Shown one piece after another: positions 1-8,163 of a DNA stretch of 35,562 nt. The notes beneath the pieces were generated by a model that saw nothing but the letters and a program-made list of their open reading frames with translations, did not search any database and was not told the DNA's origin. Within the stretch, counting starts at the first letter, position 1; each line of letters opens with the position of its first letter. The stretch covers positions 1 to 35,562 of the forward strand of contig CAMBEF010000004.1 in NCBI GenBank assembly GCA_945865495.1, given 5' to 3'. A program made the translations under genes and the position numbers. The stretch is from an uncultured Bacteroides sp. (lineage in GTDB: Bacteria; Bacillota; Clostridia; Lachnospirales; Lachnospiraceae).

Positions 1-1
1 A

Positions 2-907
2 TTGATTATGACACCATGTTTTGTCAGGGGATTTGGAATGGCAAAAGGCTTATGGTATGGTATATTCCATTCGGTATCAGCTTTCTGCAATGCGGGGTTT
101 GACCTTATGGGAGTGCGGGAACAGTTCTCGTCGATAACGTATTATGTGGATAATCCGATAGTTAATATAACAGTGATACTGCTGATAATCGTCGGAGGTA
201 TAGGCTTTATTACGTGGGAAGATATAAAGAATAACAGACTGCATTTTGCATCATACAGGATGCAGAGCAAGGTCATACTTGTGGCAACGGCGTTATTGAT
301 TTTTATTCCGTCAGTATATTTCTTCTTTTGCGAATTCACGGACGGCTCAGTATGGCATCGTGTAATCAGTTCTGTTTTTCAGTCTGTGACGACAAGAACT
401 GCAGGATTTAATACAGTAGATCTTACATCACTTAGTGATGATGGAGTGGCAGTGATGATTATACTCATGCTGACAGGGGGAGCACCGGGATCTACGGCTG
501 GAGGCATGAAGATAACAACGCTTGCTGTTCTTGCAGGCACTATGATTTCCGTATTTGCAAGAAGAGAACACACACATTTCTTTGCCAGAAGGATTGATTC
601 TGATATAATAAGAAATGCGGTGGCGGTATTTATGATGTACATAATATTATTTCTGCTTGGGGGACTTATAATAAGCAGAGTTGAAGCAATACCGCTTCTG
701 ACGTGCCTGTTTGAGACTGCGTCAGCGGTTGGAACGGTAGGACTTACGCTTGGCATCACGCCGGGGCTTGGGATGCTTTCAAGAACGATACTTGTGCTGC
801 TTATGTATATCGGACGCGTCGGAGGGCTTACGCTTATCTTTGCAGCGGTTTCACCGAGAAAAGGAAATACGGCGAGACTTCCACAGGAAAAAATGACAGT
901 AGGTTAA
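2..907 (+). CDS. trkH: TrkH/KtrB-type potassium uptake channel subunit, 5'-partial
   Basis: Pore subunit of a Trk/Ktr K+ uptake system in the cytoplasmic membrane. The frame is open at the window edge, so the N-terminal part (about 150 residues, judging by the usual 440-490) lies outside and the true start cannot be seen. Three of the four pore-loop motifs of the superfamily are present, each with its filter glycine: FHSVSAFCNAGFDLMG near residue 23, TTRTAGFNTVDLTS near 130 and ETASAVGTVGLTLG near 237. Hydrophobic segments lie between them, including GGAPGSTAGGMK before a membrane helix, as is typical of the family. The TrkA gene follows after 11 bp, preceded by AAGGAGG, so the two are co-transcribed. 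TrkH and KtrB cannot be told apart firmly from this fragment. Confidence 0.93.
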   Translation: MIMTPCFVRGFGMAKGLWYGIFHSVSAFCNAGFDLMGVREQFSSITYYVDNPIVNITVILLIIVGGIGFITWEDIKNNRLHFASYRMQSKVILVATALLIFIPSVYFFFCEFTDGSVWHRVISSVFQSVTTRTAGFNTVDLTSLSDDGVAVMIILMLTGGAPGSTAGGMKITTLAVLAGTMISVFARREHTHFFARRIDSDIIRNAVAVFMMYIILFLLGGLIISRVEAIPLLTCLFETASAVGTVGLTLGITPGLGMLSRTILVLLMYIGRVGGLTLIFAAVSPRKGNTARLPQEKMTVG

Positions 908-918
908 GGAGGCAGAAT

Positions 919-1566
919 ATGAAATCGGTATTATTGATAGGATTGGGAAGATTTGGAAGACACATTGCAAAAAAGCTTAATGAGATGGATCATCAGGTGA
1001 TGGCAGTAGACAGTGACGAGGAGAGGGTGAATGACGTAATCTCATATGTTACTAATGCACAGATTGGCGACAGCACAAATGAGCAGTTTTTATCATCACT
1101 CGGAATACGTAATTTTGATGCATGCATAGTAGCAATCGGAGATGATTTCCAGAATTCGCTGGAGACAGCATCACTTCTTAAAGAACTTGGGGCAAAAAAG
1201 GTAATTGCAAGGGCAGCAACGGATGTGCAGGAAAAGTTTCTGCTTCGTAATGGGGCAGATGAGGTTGTATATCCCGAGAAGCAGCTTGCATCATGGACTG
1301 CAATAAGGTGTACGTCTGATATGATACTTGATTATACGGAGCTTGATGACGGATATTCTATATTTGAAATAGAAACACCTGAGAGCTGGATAAATAAGAC
1401 TATAGTTGAAATTAATATCCGCAGGAAATACAATATAAATGTTCTTGCAATACGTGGAAACGGAAAACTTAATATGAATATTAATCCGGATACGCGTTTT
1501 ATGGAAGGAAATTCAGTGCTTATACTGGGACAGCAGAAAGATGTTCAGAAATGTTTAAAAATATAA
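919..1566 (+). CDS. trkA: TrkA/KtrA-type K+ channel gating protein (RCK domains)
   Basis: Cytoplasmic regulatory subunit that binds nucleotide and gates the TrkH/KtrB pore. It has 215 residues, the usual length of a single RCK_N plus RCK_C unit (KtrA size). The Rossmann motif LIGLGRFGRHIAKKL (Gly8, Gly10, Gly13) and an acidic end of strand 2 (VDSDEERV) mark the RCK_N domain in residues 1-130. The RCK_C domain occupies about 135-215 and ends with the typical SVLILGQQKDV strand. The start ATG has AAGGAGG 8 bp upstream. Its 3' end overlaps the start of the downstream kinase gene by 16 bp, pointing to translational coupling. Confidence 0.95.
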   Translation: MKSVLLIGLGRFGRHIAKKLNEMDHQVMAVDSDEERVNDVISYVTNAQIGDSTNEQFLSSLGIRNFDACIVAIGDDFQNSLETASLLKELGAKKVIARAATDVQEKFLLRNGADEVVYPEKQLASWTAIRCTSDMILDYTELDDGYSIFEIETPESWINKTIVEINIRRKYNINVLAIRGNGKLNMNINPDTRFMEGNSVLILGQQKDVQKCLKI

Positions 1567-3056
1567 TAAAAAGCATAGCAATACTTGCCGGGGCAACAGC
1601 TCTGGGAATGGTATTTTACAGAATCGGATTTTCAAGTGCCAATATAATCATGGTATACATACTGGGTGTGCTTATCACTTCTATAGCAACATCACACAGA
1701 GTTTACAGCCTTATATCTTCAATAGCCAGTGTATTTGTATTTAACTATCTTTTTACAGCACCGAGGTTCTCGCTGTCGGCATATGAGACAGGTTATCCGG
1801 TAACGTTTGTTGTAATGTTTATTACGGCATATGTCTCCGGAACATTCTCATTAAGGTACAAAGAGCAGGCCAGACAATCTGAGAAGCTTGCAGATACTAC
1901 ACGTATACTGTTTGATACTGATAAGCTGCTTACGGCTGCAAAGGGCAGGGATGCAATAATAAAAGCGGCTGCCGGGCAGATAAGCAGGCTGCTTGAAAGG
2001 AACATAGTAATTTATCTTAATGTTGACGGAAAGCTTTCAGAACCATACATGCTTAATGTATCGGACAGCAGCTGTGCCGGTAATGCCGGAGTGATGGACG
2101 AGAAAAATGTGGCCGAGTGGGTTCTTGCTAATAACCATTATGCCGGAGCTTCGACAGACAGATTTGCAGATTCTGTGTATGTATATTATGCGGTGAGGGT
2201 TAATGACAGAGTATATGGAGTTATAGGCATAGAGGCAAAGGACAAAATACTCGACAGTTCTTCACAGAGCATATTGTTATCAATCCTTGGTGAGTGCGCA
2301 CTTGCACTTGAAAATGAGAAAAACCAGAGAGATAAGGAAGAAGCGGCAATCCTTGCAGAGAGCGAGCAGCTCAGGGCAAACCTGCTCAGATCGATATCAC
2401 ATGACCTGAGGACGCCGCTGACAACTATAGCCGGCAATGCCAGCAGCCTTTTAAGTAACGGAAAAAGCTTTGATGAACAGACAAGATATCAGATATATCA
2501 GGATATTTATAATGATTCCGTGTGGCTTAATAATCTCGTTGAGAATCTGCTTTATGCAACAAGGATAGAAGAAGGAAGAATGGTACTTAATACATCAACG
2601 GAGCTTCTCGCAGATGTTATTGATGACGCAGTAAGACATGTGAAGCAGCATTCCGGTGAGCACAGTATTTTTGTTGAGAGCGATGATGAGTACATACTTG
2701 TGACAGCCGATGCAAGACTTATTGTTCAGGTAATAATTAATATAGTTGATAATGCGGTAAGGTATACACCGCCGGCTTCTCATATAACGATACGTTCCTG
2801 CAGGGAGAATAATATGGCTGTGGTGTACATTGAGGACAATGGCAATGGTATATCTGATGAAGATAAAGAGCATGTTTTTGACAAGTTTTACAGTGGAACC
2901 AACAGGATTGCAGACAATCGCAGAAGTATAGGATTGGGATTGTATTTGTGCAAAGCGATTATTGAGGCACATGGAGGAACAATAACGGTAAGGGATAATA
3001 ATCCTGCCGGTGCGGTGTTTGTATTTACATTGCCACTTGCTGACAATGCGTTTTAA
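1551..3056 (+). CDS. Short KdpD-like sensor histidine kinase (DUF4118, GAF-like, HisKA, HATPase)
   Basis: Membrane sensor kinase. Residues 5-100 hold several close hydrophobic helices with NYLFTAPRFSL, the DUF4118 signature of KdpD's membrane domain. A GAF-like region follows (about 115-255), then a HisKA domain with phospho-acceptor His284 in SISHDLRTPLTT, then an HATPase_c domain with an N box (NAVRYTPP), DNGNGIS and GLGLYLCK. At 501 residues it lacks the N-terminal KdpD and Usp domains of the classical 890-residue protein. The start overlaps trkA by 16 bp and a KdpE-like regulator follows, so the expected role is sensing K+ or turgor to control K+ uptake. Here the linked target is Trk/Ktr rather than a KdpFABC pump, which is not in view. 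Confidence 0.9.
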   Translation: MFKNIIKSIAILAGATALGMVFYRIGFSSANIIMVYILGVLITSIATSHRVYSLISSIASVFVFNYLFTAPRFSLSAYETGYPVTFVVMFITAYVSGTFSLRYKEQARQSEKLADTTRILFDTDKLLTAAKGRDAIIKAAAGQISRLLERNIVIYLNVDGKLSEPYMLNVSDSSCAGNAGVMDEKNVAEWVLANNHYAGASTDRFADSVYVYYAVRVNDRVYGVIGIEAKDKILDSSSQSILLSILGECALALENEKNQRDKEEAAILAESEQLRANLLRSISHDLRTPLTTIAGNASSLLSNGKSFDEQTRYQIYQDIYNDSVWLNNLVENLLYATRIEEGRMVLNTSTELLADVIDDAVRHVKQHSGEHSIFVESDDEYILVTADARLIVQVIINIVDNAVRYTPPASHITIRSCRENNMAVVYIEDNGNGISDEDKEHVFDKFYSGTNRIADNRRSIGLGLYLCKAIIEAHGGTITVRDNNPAGAVFVFTLPLADNAF

Positions 3057-3098
3057 AAGGCTGTTATTACATTTTAGAGGAATTCGGAGGAAACAATT

Positions 3099-3797
3099 AT
3101 GAGCAGAGCCAACATAATGGTTGCAGAGGATGACGGACCTGTAAGAAATCTTATAACCGTGACGCTTAAAGCGCATGATTACGGCTATGTAACAGCCACT
3201 ACCGGGGAAGGTGCAATAAATACTGCCGCATCTGTCAATCCTGATATTATTCTTCTTGATCTGGGGCTTCCCGATATAGATGGTGTTGAAGTTATAGAGC
3301 GTATAAGAACCTGGTCTAACGTGCCGATTATAGTTGTAAGTGCAAGAAGTGAGGATAGTGACAAGATAGACGCGCTTGATGCGGGCGCAGATGATTATCT
3401 GACAAAGCCGTTTTCTGTTGAGGAACTGCTTGCCAGACTGCGGGTTATCGAAAGAAGGCTGGCACTTATGCAGAGCAGTTCGCTTACAGGAGCTGTATAT
3501 GAGAATGGCGGGCTTGTGATTAATTATGCACAGCAGTGCGCATATCTTAACGATACAGAGCTGCATCTTACACCAATAGAGTATAAATTATTATGTCTTC
3601 TCGCACATAATACGGGAAAAGTCCTGACCCATAAATATATACTTCAGAACGTCTGGGGGAGCAATCTTGAGAGCGACATGGGCTCTCTGCGGGTATTTAT
3701 GGCAATGCTCCGTAAAAAACTGAATTCGGGTCAGAACTCTCCTCAATATATACAGACACATGTGGGTATAGGTTACAGAATGCAGAAGGTTGACTAA
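3099..3797 (+). CDS. KdpE-like OmpR/PhoB-family response regulator
   Basis: Cytoplasmic DNA-binding response regulator and presumed partner of the upstream kinase. The receiver domain (1-120) shows the acidic pocket AEDDGP, phospho-acceptor Asp54 in ILLDLGLPDIDG, the switch residue in VSARSE and Lys in LTKPFS. A winged-helix domain (about 130-230) has LTPIEYKLLCLLAHNTGKVL and a C-terminal GIGYRM hairpin. A strong GGAGG precedes the ATG. It is the last gene of the potassium operon and converges on the NSS transporter gene with only 43 bp between stop codons. Its DNA targets are unknown, and autoregulation of the trk operon is an inference. Confidence 0.92.
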   Translation: MSRANIMVAEDDGPVRNLITVTLKAHDYGYVTATTGEGAINTAASVNPDIILLDLGLPDIDGVEVIERIRTWSNVPIIVVSARSEDSDKIDALDAGADDYLTKPFSVEELLARLRVIERRLALMQSSSLTGAVYENGGLVINYAQQCAYLNDTELHLTPIEYKLLCLLAHNTGKVLTHKYILQNVWGSNLESDMGSLRVFMAMLRKKLNSGQNSPQYIQTHVGIGYRMQKVD

Positions 3798-3840
3798 AGC
3801 TGCATGTCTGTAAGCCTGTAAGCCGTATCGTACTATACCA

Positions 3841-5163
3841 TCACCCGATTCCGCCAAGCAGTATTCCAAGTATAAGAACGAGTATGCATACCGGGCAGTA
3901 GATATATCTGCATACCGGAAAGAATGCCTTTGTAAATATCCGGCTGCGTCCTGTATTTATCTGAGATTCTACATATTTCTTACCGCATACCCAGAAGAAC
4001 ATGATTCCGGCAAGTCCTGCACCGAGAGGACAGATGTAGATTGAGAGAACGTCCATCCAGTCAGAAACTATGCCCTGAATACATATTGATACGATAAGTG
4101 CTATTACTGCTATGACACCACAGGAGGCCTTGCGTCCGAGGTGGAGCTTTTCCTGAATTGTCGCAATCGGTGCTTCGTATAAATTGATTAACGAAGAAAG
4201 TCCGGCTGAGAATACGGCAACAAAGAAAATTACTGCTATTATATAGCCGCCCGGCATTGACTTGAACAATGCAGGAAGATATATGAACATAAGTCCGGGA
4301 CCGCCCTGATTAAGCTGCGCTCCGGTCGTAGCCATTGCAGGAATTATGACAAGTGCCGCAAGGAGTGCTGCAAGTGTGTCAAACAATGCAACTCTTCCGG
4401 CAGCGGCAGGGATATCTTCATTGTCGGGAAGATATGAGCCGTATATAAGTGTGCCGTTACCCGCAACAGACAGTGAGAAGAACGCCTGACCAAGTGCAAA
4501 TATCCACGTTGACGGGTCAGCCAGAGCCTTAGGGTCAACACGGAATATGTATCTGTAGCCGTCTATAGCGCCCGGCTGGAATGCAACATATATGCCAAGA
4601 ATTGCAAAAAGTATAAAGAATATCGGCATCATTACTTTGTTGGCTTTCTCGATGCCACGCCCAATTCCAAACATAAGAATAATGATTCCGATTACAAGAG
4701 CGGCAATCTGCCATGCATTGTTGCCAAATGCACTCGCCATTGAACCAAAACGTGCAGCGAATTCTCCGGCATCTGAAGGAGCGAGAGTGGCACCTGTGAA
4801 TGCACCGACCATATATCTGAGAATCCACCCCATGACGACAGTATATCCGATTGCCATGGCAAGAGCACCCGCTACAGGTATGTAGCCGAGCAGTTCACCA
4901 AGCTTCTTTCTGCCTTTTGTGCCGCATGCATATCCAAATGCGTCAACAGGACCCGACCTCGTGGCACGTCCGAAGCTCATCTCGCCGATTACGCCGGTGA
5001 AGCCTATAAGTGCAACAAATATAAAATACGGAATCAGATATGAGCCGCCGCCGTACATGGATACCCTTGTCGGAAACATCCATATATTGCCCATTCCGAC
5101 TGCTGAGCCGATACATGCGAGGATAAAGCCCCACCTGTTATTAAAAGAATCACGCTTGTTCAT
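3841..5163 (-). CDS. Sodium-dependent transporter, NSS (SNF) family
   Basis: Na+-coupled secondary transporter of the neurotransmitter:sodium symporter family, which in bacteria usually imports amino acids; the substrate cannot be read from sequence. The start codon at 5163 is chosen because GGGGGA stands 8 bp upstream and the family N-terminus follows (RWGFILACIGSAVGMGNIW, with the unwound TM1 Na+ site). A longer frame to 5199 only adds leader sequence. The protein has 440 residues and about 11 hydrophobic segments, including GGGSYLIPYFIF (TM2) and SFSGER-region equivalents in the middle. It stands alone on the minus strand. Its promoter and an unusually long structured leader lie at 5164-5455 and suggest RNA-level control. 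Confidence 0.93.
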   Translation of the reverse strand: MNKRDSFNNRWGFILACIGSAVGMGNIWMFPTRVSMYGGGSYLIPYFIFVALIGFTGVIGEMSFGRATRSGPVDAFGYACGTKGRKKLGELLGYIPVAGALAMAIGYTVVMGWILRYMVGAFTGATLAPSDAGEFAARFGSMASAFGNNAWQIAALVIGIIILMFGIGRGIEKANKVMMPIFFILFAILGIYVAFQPGAIDGYRYIFRVDPKALADPSTWIFALGQAFFSLSVAGNGTLIYGSYLPDNEDIPAAAGRVALFDTLAALLAALVIIPAMATTGAQLNQGGPGLMFIYLPALFKSMPGGYIIAVIFFVAVFSAGLSSLINLYEAPIATIQEKLHLGRKASCGVIAVIALIVSICIQGIVSDWMDVLSIYICPLGAGLAGIMFFWVCGKKYVESQINTGRSRIFTKAFFPVCRYIYCPVCILVLILGILLGGIG

Positions 5164-5421
5164 TGTAAAATCCCCCGATATCCTGCCGGAGCATTGCATG
5201 ACAGCTCCGGAACATAATATATTTAATATACGATGCCAGGGGCAAAAGGTCTAAACCCACATGAGCTCGCTCATAGGTGGGTGAAAGACCTTGGGACCCG
5301 CCCCCGATATGAGCATAAAAGTGGGATGATAATCCCATGATATGCGAATATTGGGGAGGATTGTGGGAGTGCGGAGCACGGAACAATCCATAGGCATCAA
5401 AGTCGGGGGCTTTTGCCCCCA
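5164..5421 (-). ncRNA. Candidate structured 5' leader RNA of the NSS transporter gene
   Basis: On the minus strand a multi-helix RNA can be drawn, starting almost exactly at the predicted transcription start. Pairs, in plus coordinates: closing helix 5410-5419 with 5239-5248; second helix 5403-5409 with 5301-5307; hairpin 5383-5389 with 5358-5364 (inner 5376-5379 with 5369-5372); hairpin 5341-5345 with 5313-5317 (inner 5332-5337 with 5322-5327); arm 5286-5289 with 5249-5252, topped by 5277-5282 with 5255-5260 and 5270-5274 with 5261-5265; and a hairpin 5204-5210 with 5186-5192 just before the ribosome binding site. A competing 5' hairpin GGGGGC-AAAA-GCCCCC (5405-5420) would break the first two helices. 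I do not recognise the fold as a known riboswitch, T-box or glycine element. The alternative is a repeat element with inverted ends (5232-5248, 5410-5426). Confidence 0.55.
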
Positions 5422-5426
5422 ACATC

Positions 5427-5455
5427 AATATACATGAATATTATTCTTATGTAAA
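5427..5455 (-). promoter_or_regulatory. Sigma-A-type promoter of the NSS transporter
   Basis: Read on the minus strand, TTTACA (5450-5455) and TATATT (5427-5432) are separated by exactly 17 bp. The expected start point, about 7 bp further on, is near 5420, the first base of the GGGGGC hairpin. No other convincing promoter lies nearer to the transporter start codon. Confidence 0.6.
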
Positions 5456-5465
5456 CGATTTAATA

Positions 5466-5494
5466 TTGATGATATTGTAAATGTATGGCATAAT
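5466..5494 (+). promoter_or_regulatory. Sigma-A-type promoter of the FakA-like small gene
   Basis: TTGATG (5466-5471) and CATAAT (5489-5494) with a 17-bp spacer, about 37 bp before the start codon at 5531. It is divergent from the transporter promoter, the two -35 boxes being some 10 bp apart. Confidence 0.5.
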
Positions 5495-5530
5495 TACAAA
5501 AACAATCACAAACAGCAGGAGGACATTATA

Positions 5531-5824
5531 ATGTCAGAGATTCACAGCATAGATGCAGAAGATGATCAGTTTGCATACCGTTACGACACACAGCTTTTGA
5601 TTGACCGCCGTGACGAAGATCTTGATGAGGATGCAATAGCTGACTACATAACAGAGCATTTTGAAGGGAACAGCCTTATAGCAGCAGGAGACGAGGACCT
5701 TGTCAAGATTCATTTTCATACCAACGAACCTTGGAAGATTCTTGAATACTGCAATTCTGTAGGAGAGATATATGATATCGTTGTTGAGGATATGATTCGT
5801 CAGTCAGCAGGAATGCAGGGCTGA
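5531..5824 (+). CDS. Stand-alone FakA/YloV middle-domain-like small protein
   Basis: A 97-residue acidic protein resembling the part of FakA/YloV (fatty-acid kinase, DAK-like) that carries the VKVHVHTNDPGK-type motif. Here residues 57-70 read DLVKIHFHTNEPWK, preceded by SLIAAGDED and followed by the ILEYCNSVGEIYDIVVEDM tail. The N-terminal kinase (DAK2) domain and C-terminal DegV-like part are absent and nothing around it supplies them. AGGAGG lies 8 bp upstream of the ATG, so it is a real gene rather than a leftover. The function is unknown; it could bind a lipid-carrier partner or the kinase encoded elsewhere. Confidence 0.75.
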   Translation: MSEIHSIDAEDDQFAYRYDTQLLIDRRDEDLDEDAIADYITEHFEGNSLIAAGDEDLVKIHFHTNEPWKILEYCNSVGEIYDIVVEDMIRQSAGMQG

Positions 5825-5878
5825 AAAAAGATAAATGTATATACATATCCGCTAAAATATGTTAAAATTATGACAATG

Positions 5879-5909
5879 CATCTGCCGGAAGTGAAAGCTG
5901 CGGCAGATG
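5879..5909 (+). terminator. Hairpin after the FakA-like gene
   Basis: A perfect 9-bp inverted repeat, CATCTGCCG (5879-5887) with CGGCAGATG (5901-5909) and a 13-nt loop, lies between the FakA-like gene and the chemoreceptor gene. The T-tract after it is poor, so it may be a weak terminator or a leader hairpin of the receptor mRNA. Confidence 0.35.
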
Positions 5910-5971
5910 TTCTGCTATATTTATAGTATTTATATGCGCAATGTGGCTTATACAGAAAGGACAAAAGAATT

Positions 5972-8086
5972 ATGCAGGATTATGATGAGTCGTTTTTCAG
6001 GGCGAAAGCCAACAGAAGAGCCGGGACAACATGGCTCATACTTATGGTGATAATATCGGTATATTATGGAGTCAAGGCAGGAGCGGGCAGACTGAATGGT
6101 GCATATTTTACAGCATTTATGATATTCGGATGGGCTGCATTTGCTGCGAGCTTTGTATTTCTTAAGCTTAAGGGCATGGACAGCAAAAGTTATAAATGGG
6201 TACTTGGAATGGGATATCTGCTTTTTTATGCTGTTGTTGCATGGACGTCTCTTGATCAGACATCGTATGTATTTATACTTCCGCTGATTTCAATTCTTAT
6301 CCTTTATAAAGATCCTAAGTTTATAAAGTCCATGATGTGGATGACACTGTTTGTACTTATTTCAAGCAACATGTATAAGGGAATTGCTAAGGGAATGATG
6401 GACTTCGTGTCAAGCGAGGAGTGCGCATTACAATTTGCCATGGTGCTCTGCTGTTATGCATGTACTAACATGGCGATAAAGCATCTTGTTGAATCGGATG
6501 GTGCCCTGACTTCATCAATAAAGAGCAATCTTGCACGGGTGGTACAGACTGTTGAACAGGTTAAAGATGCAAGTAATACAATAGTGGATGGAGTAACCGT
6601 TGTAAGAGAGCTCGCTGATGAGAATAAGGCAGGTGCGGATGATGTCGTAAGAGACATGGCAATACTGTCCGATAATAACAGGGTTCTTAATGACAGGACG
6701 CTTTCATCAGTTGAGATGACTAAGGTTATTGATACACAGGTAGGCAATGTTGCAGAGCTTATGGATAAGGTAGTAGAGCTTATCGGTGCTTCAATAGAAC
6801 ATGCCAATGTAAGTGCCGGCGAGCTTACTGAAGTTGTTGATATTACTAATAAGATGTCAGAACTTTCAACGCAGATAGAGAATATACTTGGCGATTTTAA
6901 GAAAGAATTCCAGAATGTTAAGGAAGAAACGAGCACTATCGAGGGAATTACTTCACAGACCAATCTGCTTGCACTGAATGCATCTATAGAAGCTGCAAGG
7001 GCAGGAGAAGCCGGCAAGGGATTCGCGGTTGTTGCTGATGAGATACGTAACTTAAGCAGCGGAACGCAGGCATCGTCTAACAGCATTATGGAAGCACTTT
7101 CCAATCTTGAATTAACATCTGAGAAGATGATGGAAGCAATAGAAGAGACTGTTAAGCTTATTCAGATCAATATTGAGAAGGTGTCCAATGTAAACAGAAG
7201 TGTTACAGACATCACCAATGATGCGACAAGCCTTGGTGACAACATAAAGGTTGTAGACAGCGCTGTTAAAGAGGTTGAGTCATCTAACCGTACATTGACG
7301 GATAACATGAATCAGGTAGGAACGGTCATGGAGACAATGACCAAGAGTATCGGAGAAGCAGAACTTACAACTAAGACTATGCTCAGCAAATACGAAGCTA
7401 GTGCCAGCAGCGCAATGGAGATTGAGAGCGTGGTAGGAAAACTTATGGGTGAGCTTGGTGTCGGTGGTTTTATGGGAATCCAGGATATCGAGAGTGGAAT
7501 GAAGGTAGTCCTTGCATGTGTGAATGGTGGCAAAAAAGCTGAGAGTGAAGGCGAAGTAGTCAACAGAACGGATTCGAGCATATATGTAGTATTTGGAGAC
7601 GGCGGAAGGGCTGTCCTGGATAATGGTGGAAGACAGCCGGTATGTCAGCTTCAGATAGTTGTAGATAATGCCATGTACAGCTGGGATAATATTACACTTC
7701 ATCCAGCAAAACCAAATGAGAGCGGACAGTTCAGGATTGATATCAGCAATAATCCGAAGGTGTTCAACAGAAGAAGATATCCACGTCTTCCGCTTGCTGA
7801 CAGCTGTACGGTAAGAATTGCAGGCGTTGATGCCGTATACAACGGACATATGGTTAATATAAGTGCCAATGGATTTGCATTTTCGGTAAAAGATGCAGCA
7901 TTTGCTGACAATAAAGGAAGTAAAGTCACTGTAGAAGTTCCGGGGGTTGGCGTTATTGGCAATAAGCCGCTTGAAGGTGTCATTATCAGAAGTTCTGACA
8001 ATGACGGTGAGTATATTGTAGGCTGCAGAATGCCTGAGGACAGTGAAGTGATCAAGGCATATGTAGAGAAAAAATTGTCGAAATAA
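5972..8086 (+). CDS. Methyl-accepting chemotaxis protein with C-terminal YcgR/PilZ module
   Basis: Membrane-bound chemoreceptor of 704 residues. Residues 15-170 contain about six hydrophobic helices with hardly any extracellular loop, so signals are probably sensed in or at the membrane. No clear HAMP domain is seen. The signalling coiled coil runs from about 190 to 500 and includes the hairpin tip with the highly conserved core [19 protein letters not shown] and [12 protein letters not shown]. The last 190 residues look like YcgR: a PilZN-like beta domain, then PilZ with the c-di-GMP signature RRYPR (RxxxR) and NISANG ((D/N)xSxxG). The likely role is to couple chemotaxis output to c-di-GMP. 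AAAGGA precedes the ATG, and a strong terminator follows. Confidence 0.92.
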   Translation: MQDYDESFFRAKANRRAGTTWLILMVIISVYYGVKAGAGRLNGAYFTAFMIFGWAAFAASFVFLKLKGMDSKSYKWVLGMGYLLFYAVVAWTSLDQTSYVFILPLISILILYKDPKFIKSMMWMTLFVLISSNMYKGIAKGMMDFVSSEECALQFAMVLCCYACTNMAIKHLVESDGALTSSIKSNLARVVQTVEQVKDASNTIVDGVTVVRELADENKAGADDVVRDMAILSDNNRVLNDRTLSSVEMTKVIDTQVGNVAELMDKVVELIGASIEHANVSAGELTEVVDITNKMSELSTQIENILGDFKKEFQNVKEETSTIEGITSQTNLLALNASIEAARAGEAGKGFAVVADEIRNLSSGTQASSNSIMEALSNLELTSEKMMEAIEETVKLIQINIEKVSNVNRSVTDITNDATSLGDNIKVVDSAVKEVESSNRTLTDNMNQVGTVMETMTKSIGEAELTTKTMLSKYEASASSAMEIESVVGKLMGELGVGGFMGIQDIESGMKVVLACVNGGKKAESEGEVVNRTDSSIYVVFGDGGRAVLDNGGRQPVCQLQIVVDNAMYSWDNITLHPAKPNESGQFRIDISNNPKVFNRRRYPRLPLADSCTVRIAGVDAVYNGHMVNISANGFAFSVKDAAFADNKGSKVTVEVPGVGVIGNKPLEGVIIRSSDNDGEYIVGCRMPEDSEVIKAYVEKKLSK

Positions 8087-8109
8087 TCAATTATATGTGA
8101 TAATGTAGT

Positions 8110-8141
8110 GAGCAGATGGTAATTAACATCTGCTCATTTTT
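8110..8141 (+). terminator. Rho-independent terminator between the chemoreceptor and cobalamin genes
   Basis: GAGCAGATG (8110-8118) pairs perfectly with CATCTGCTC (8127-8135) across an 8-nt loop and is followed by ATTTTTA. It lies 24 bp after the receptor stop and only 22 bp before the cbiF start, so a cbi transcript starting upstream would have to pass through it. Confidence 0.8.
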
Positions 8142-8163
8142 ACAGGCAGAAACGGAGATTGAT

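Noticed and set aside
2595-3566. Long minus-strand reading frame opposite the kinase and regulator genes
   Set aside because: It is the shadow of two clear genes on the plus strand, has a low-complexity composition and no ribosome binding site.
5164-5421. T-box or glycine riboswitch before the NSS transporter
   Set aside because: The conserved T-box core (AGGGTGGTACCGCG type) and the glycine aptamer core are not present on the minus strand.
5850-5890. Sigma-28-type chemotaxis promoter before the receptor gene
   Set aside because: TAAA and GCCG elements occur but are 17 bp apart rather than 15, and the second half (GATAA) does not match.
8076-8082. Perfect 0A box TGTCGAA
   Set aside because: It lies in the last codons of the receptor gene; a 7-base match is expected a few times by chance in a window this long.
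8116-8163. Longer start for cbiF
   Set aside because: The extra codons lie in the terminator hairpin and the family N-terminus begins at 8164.
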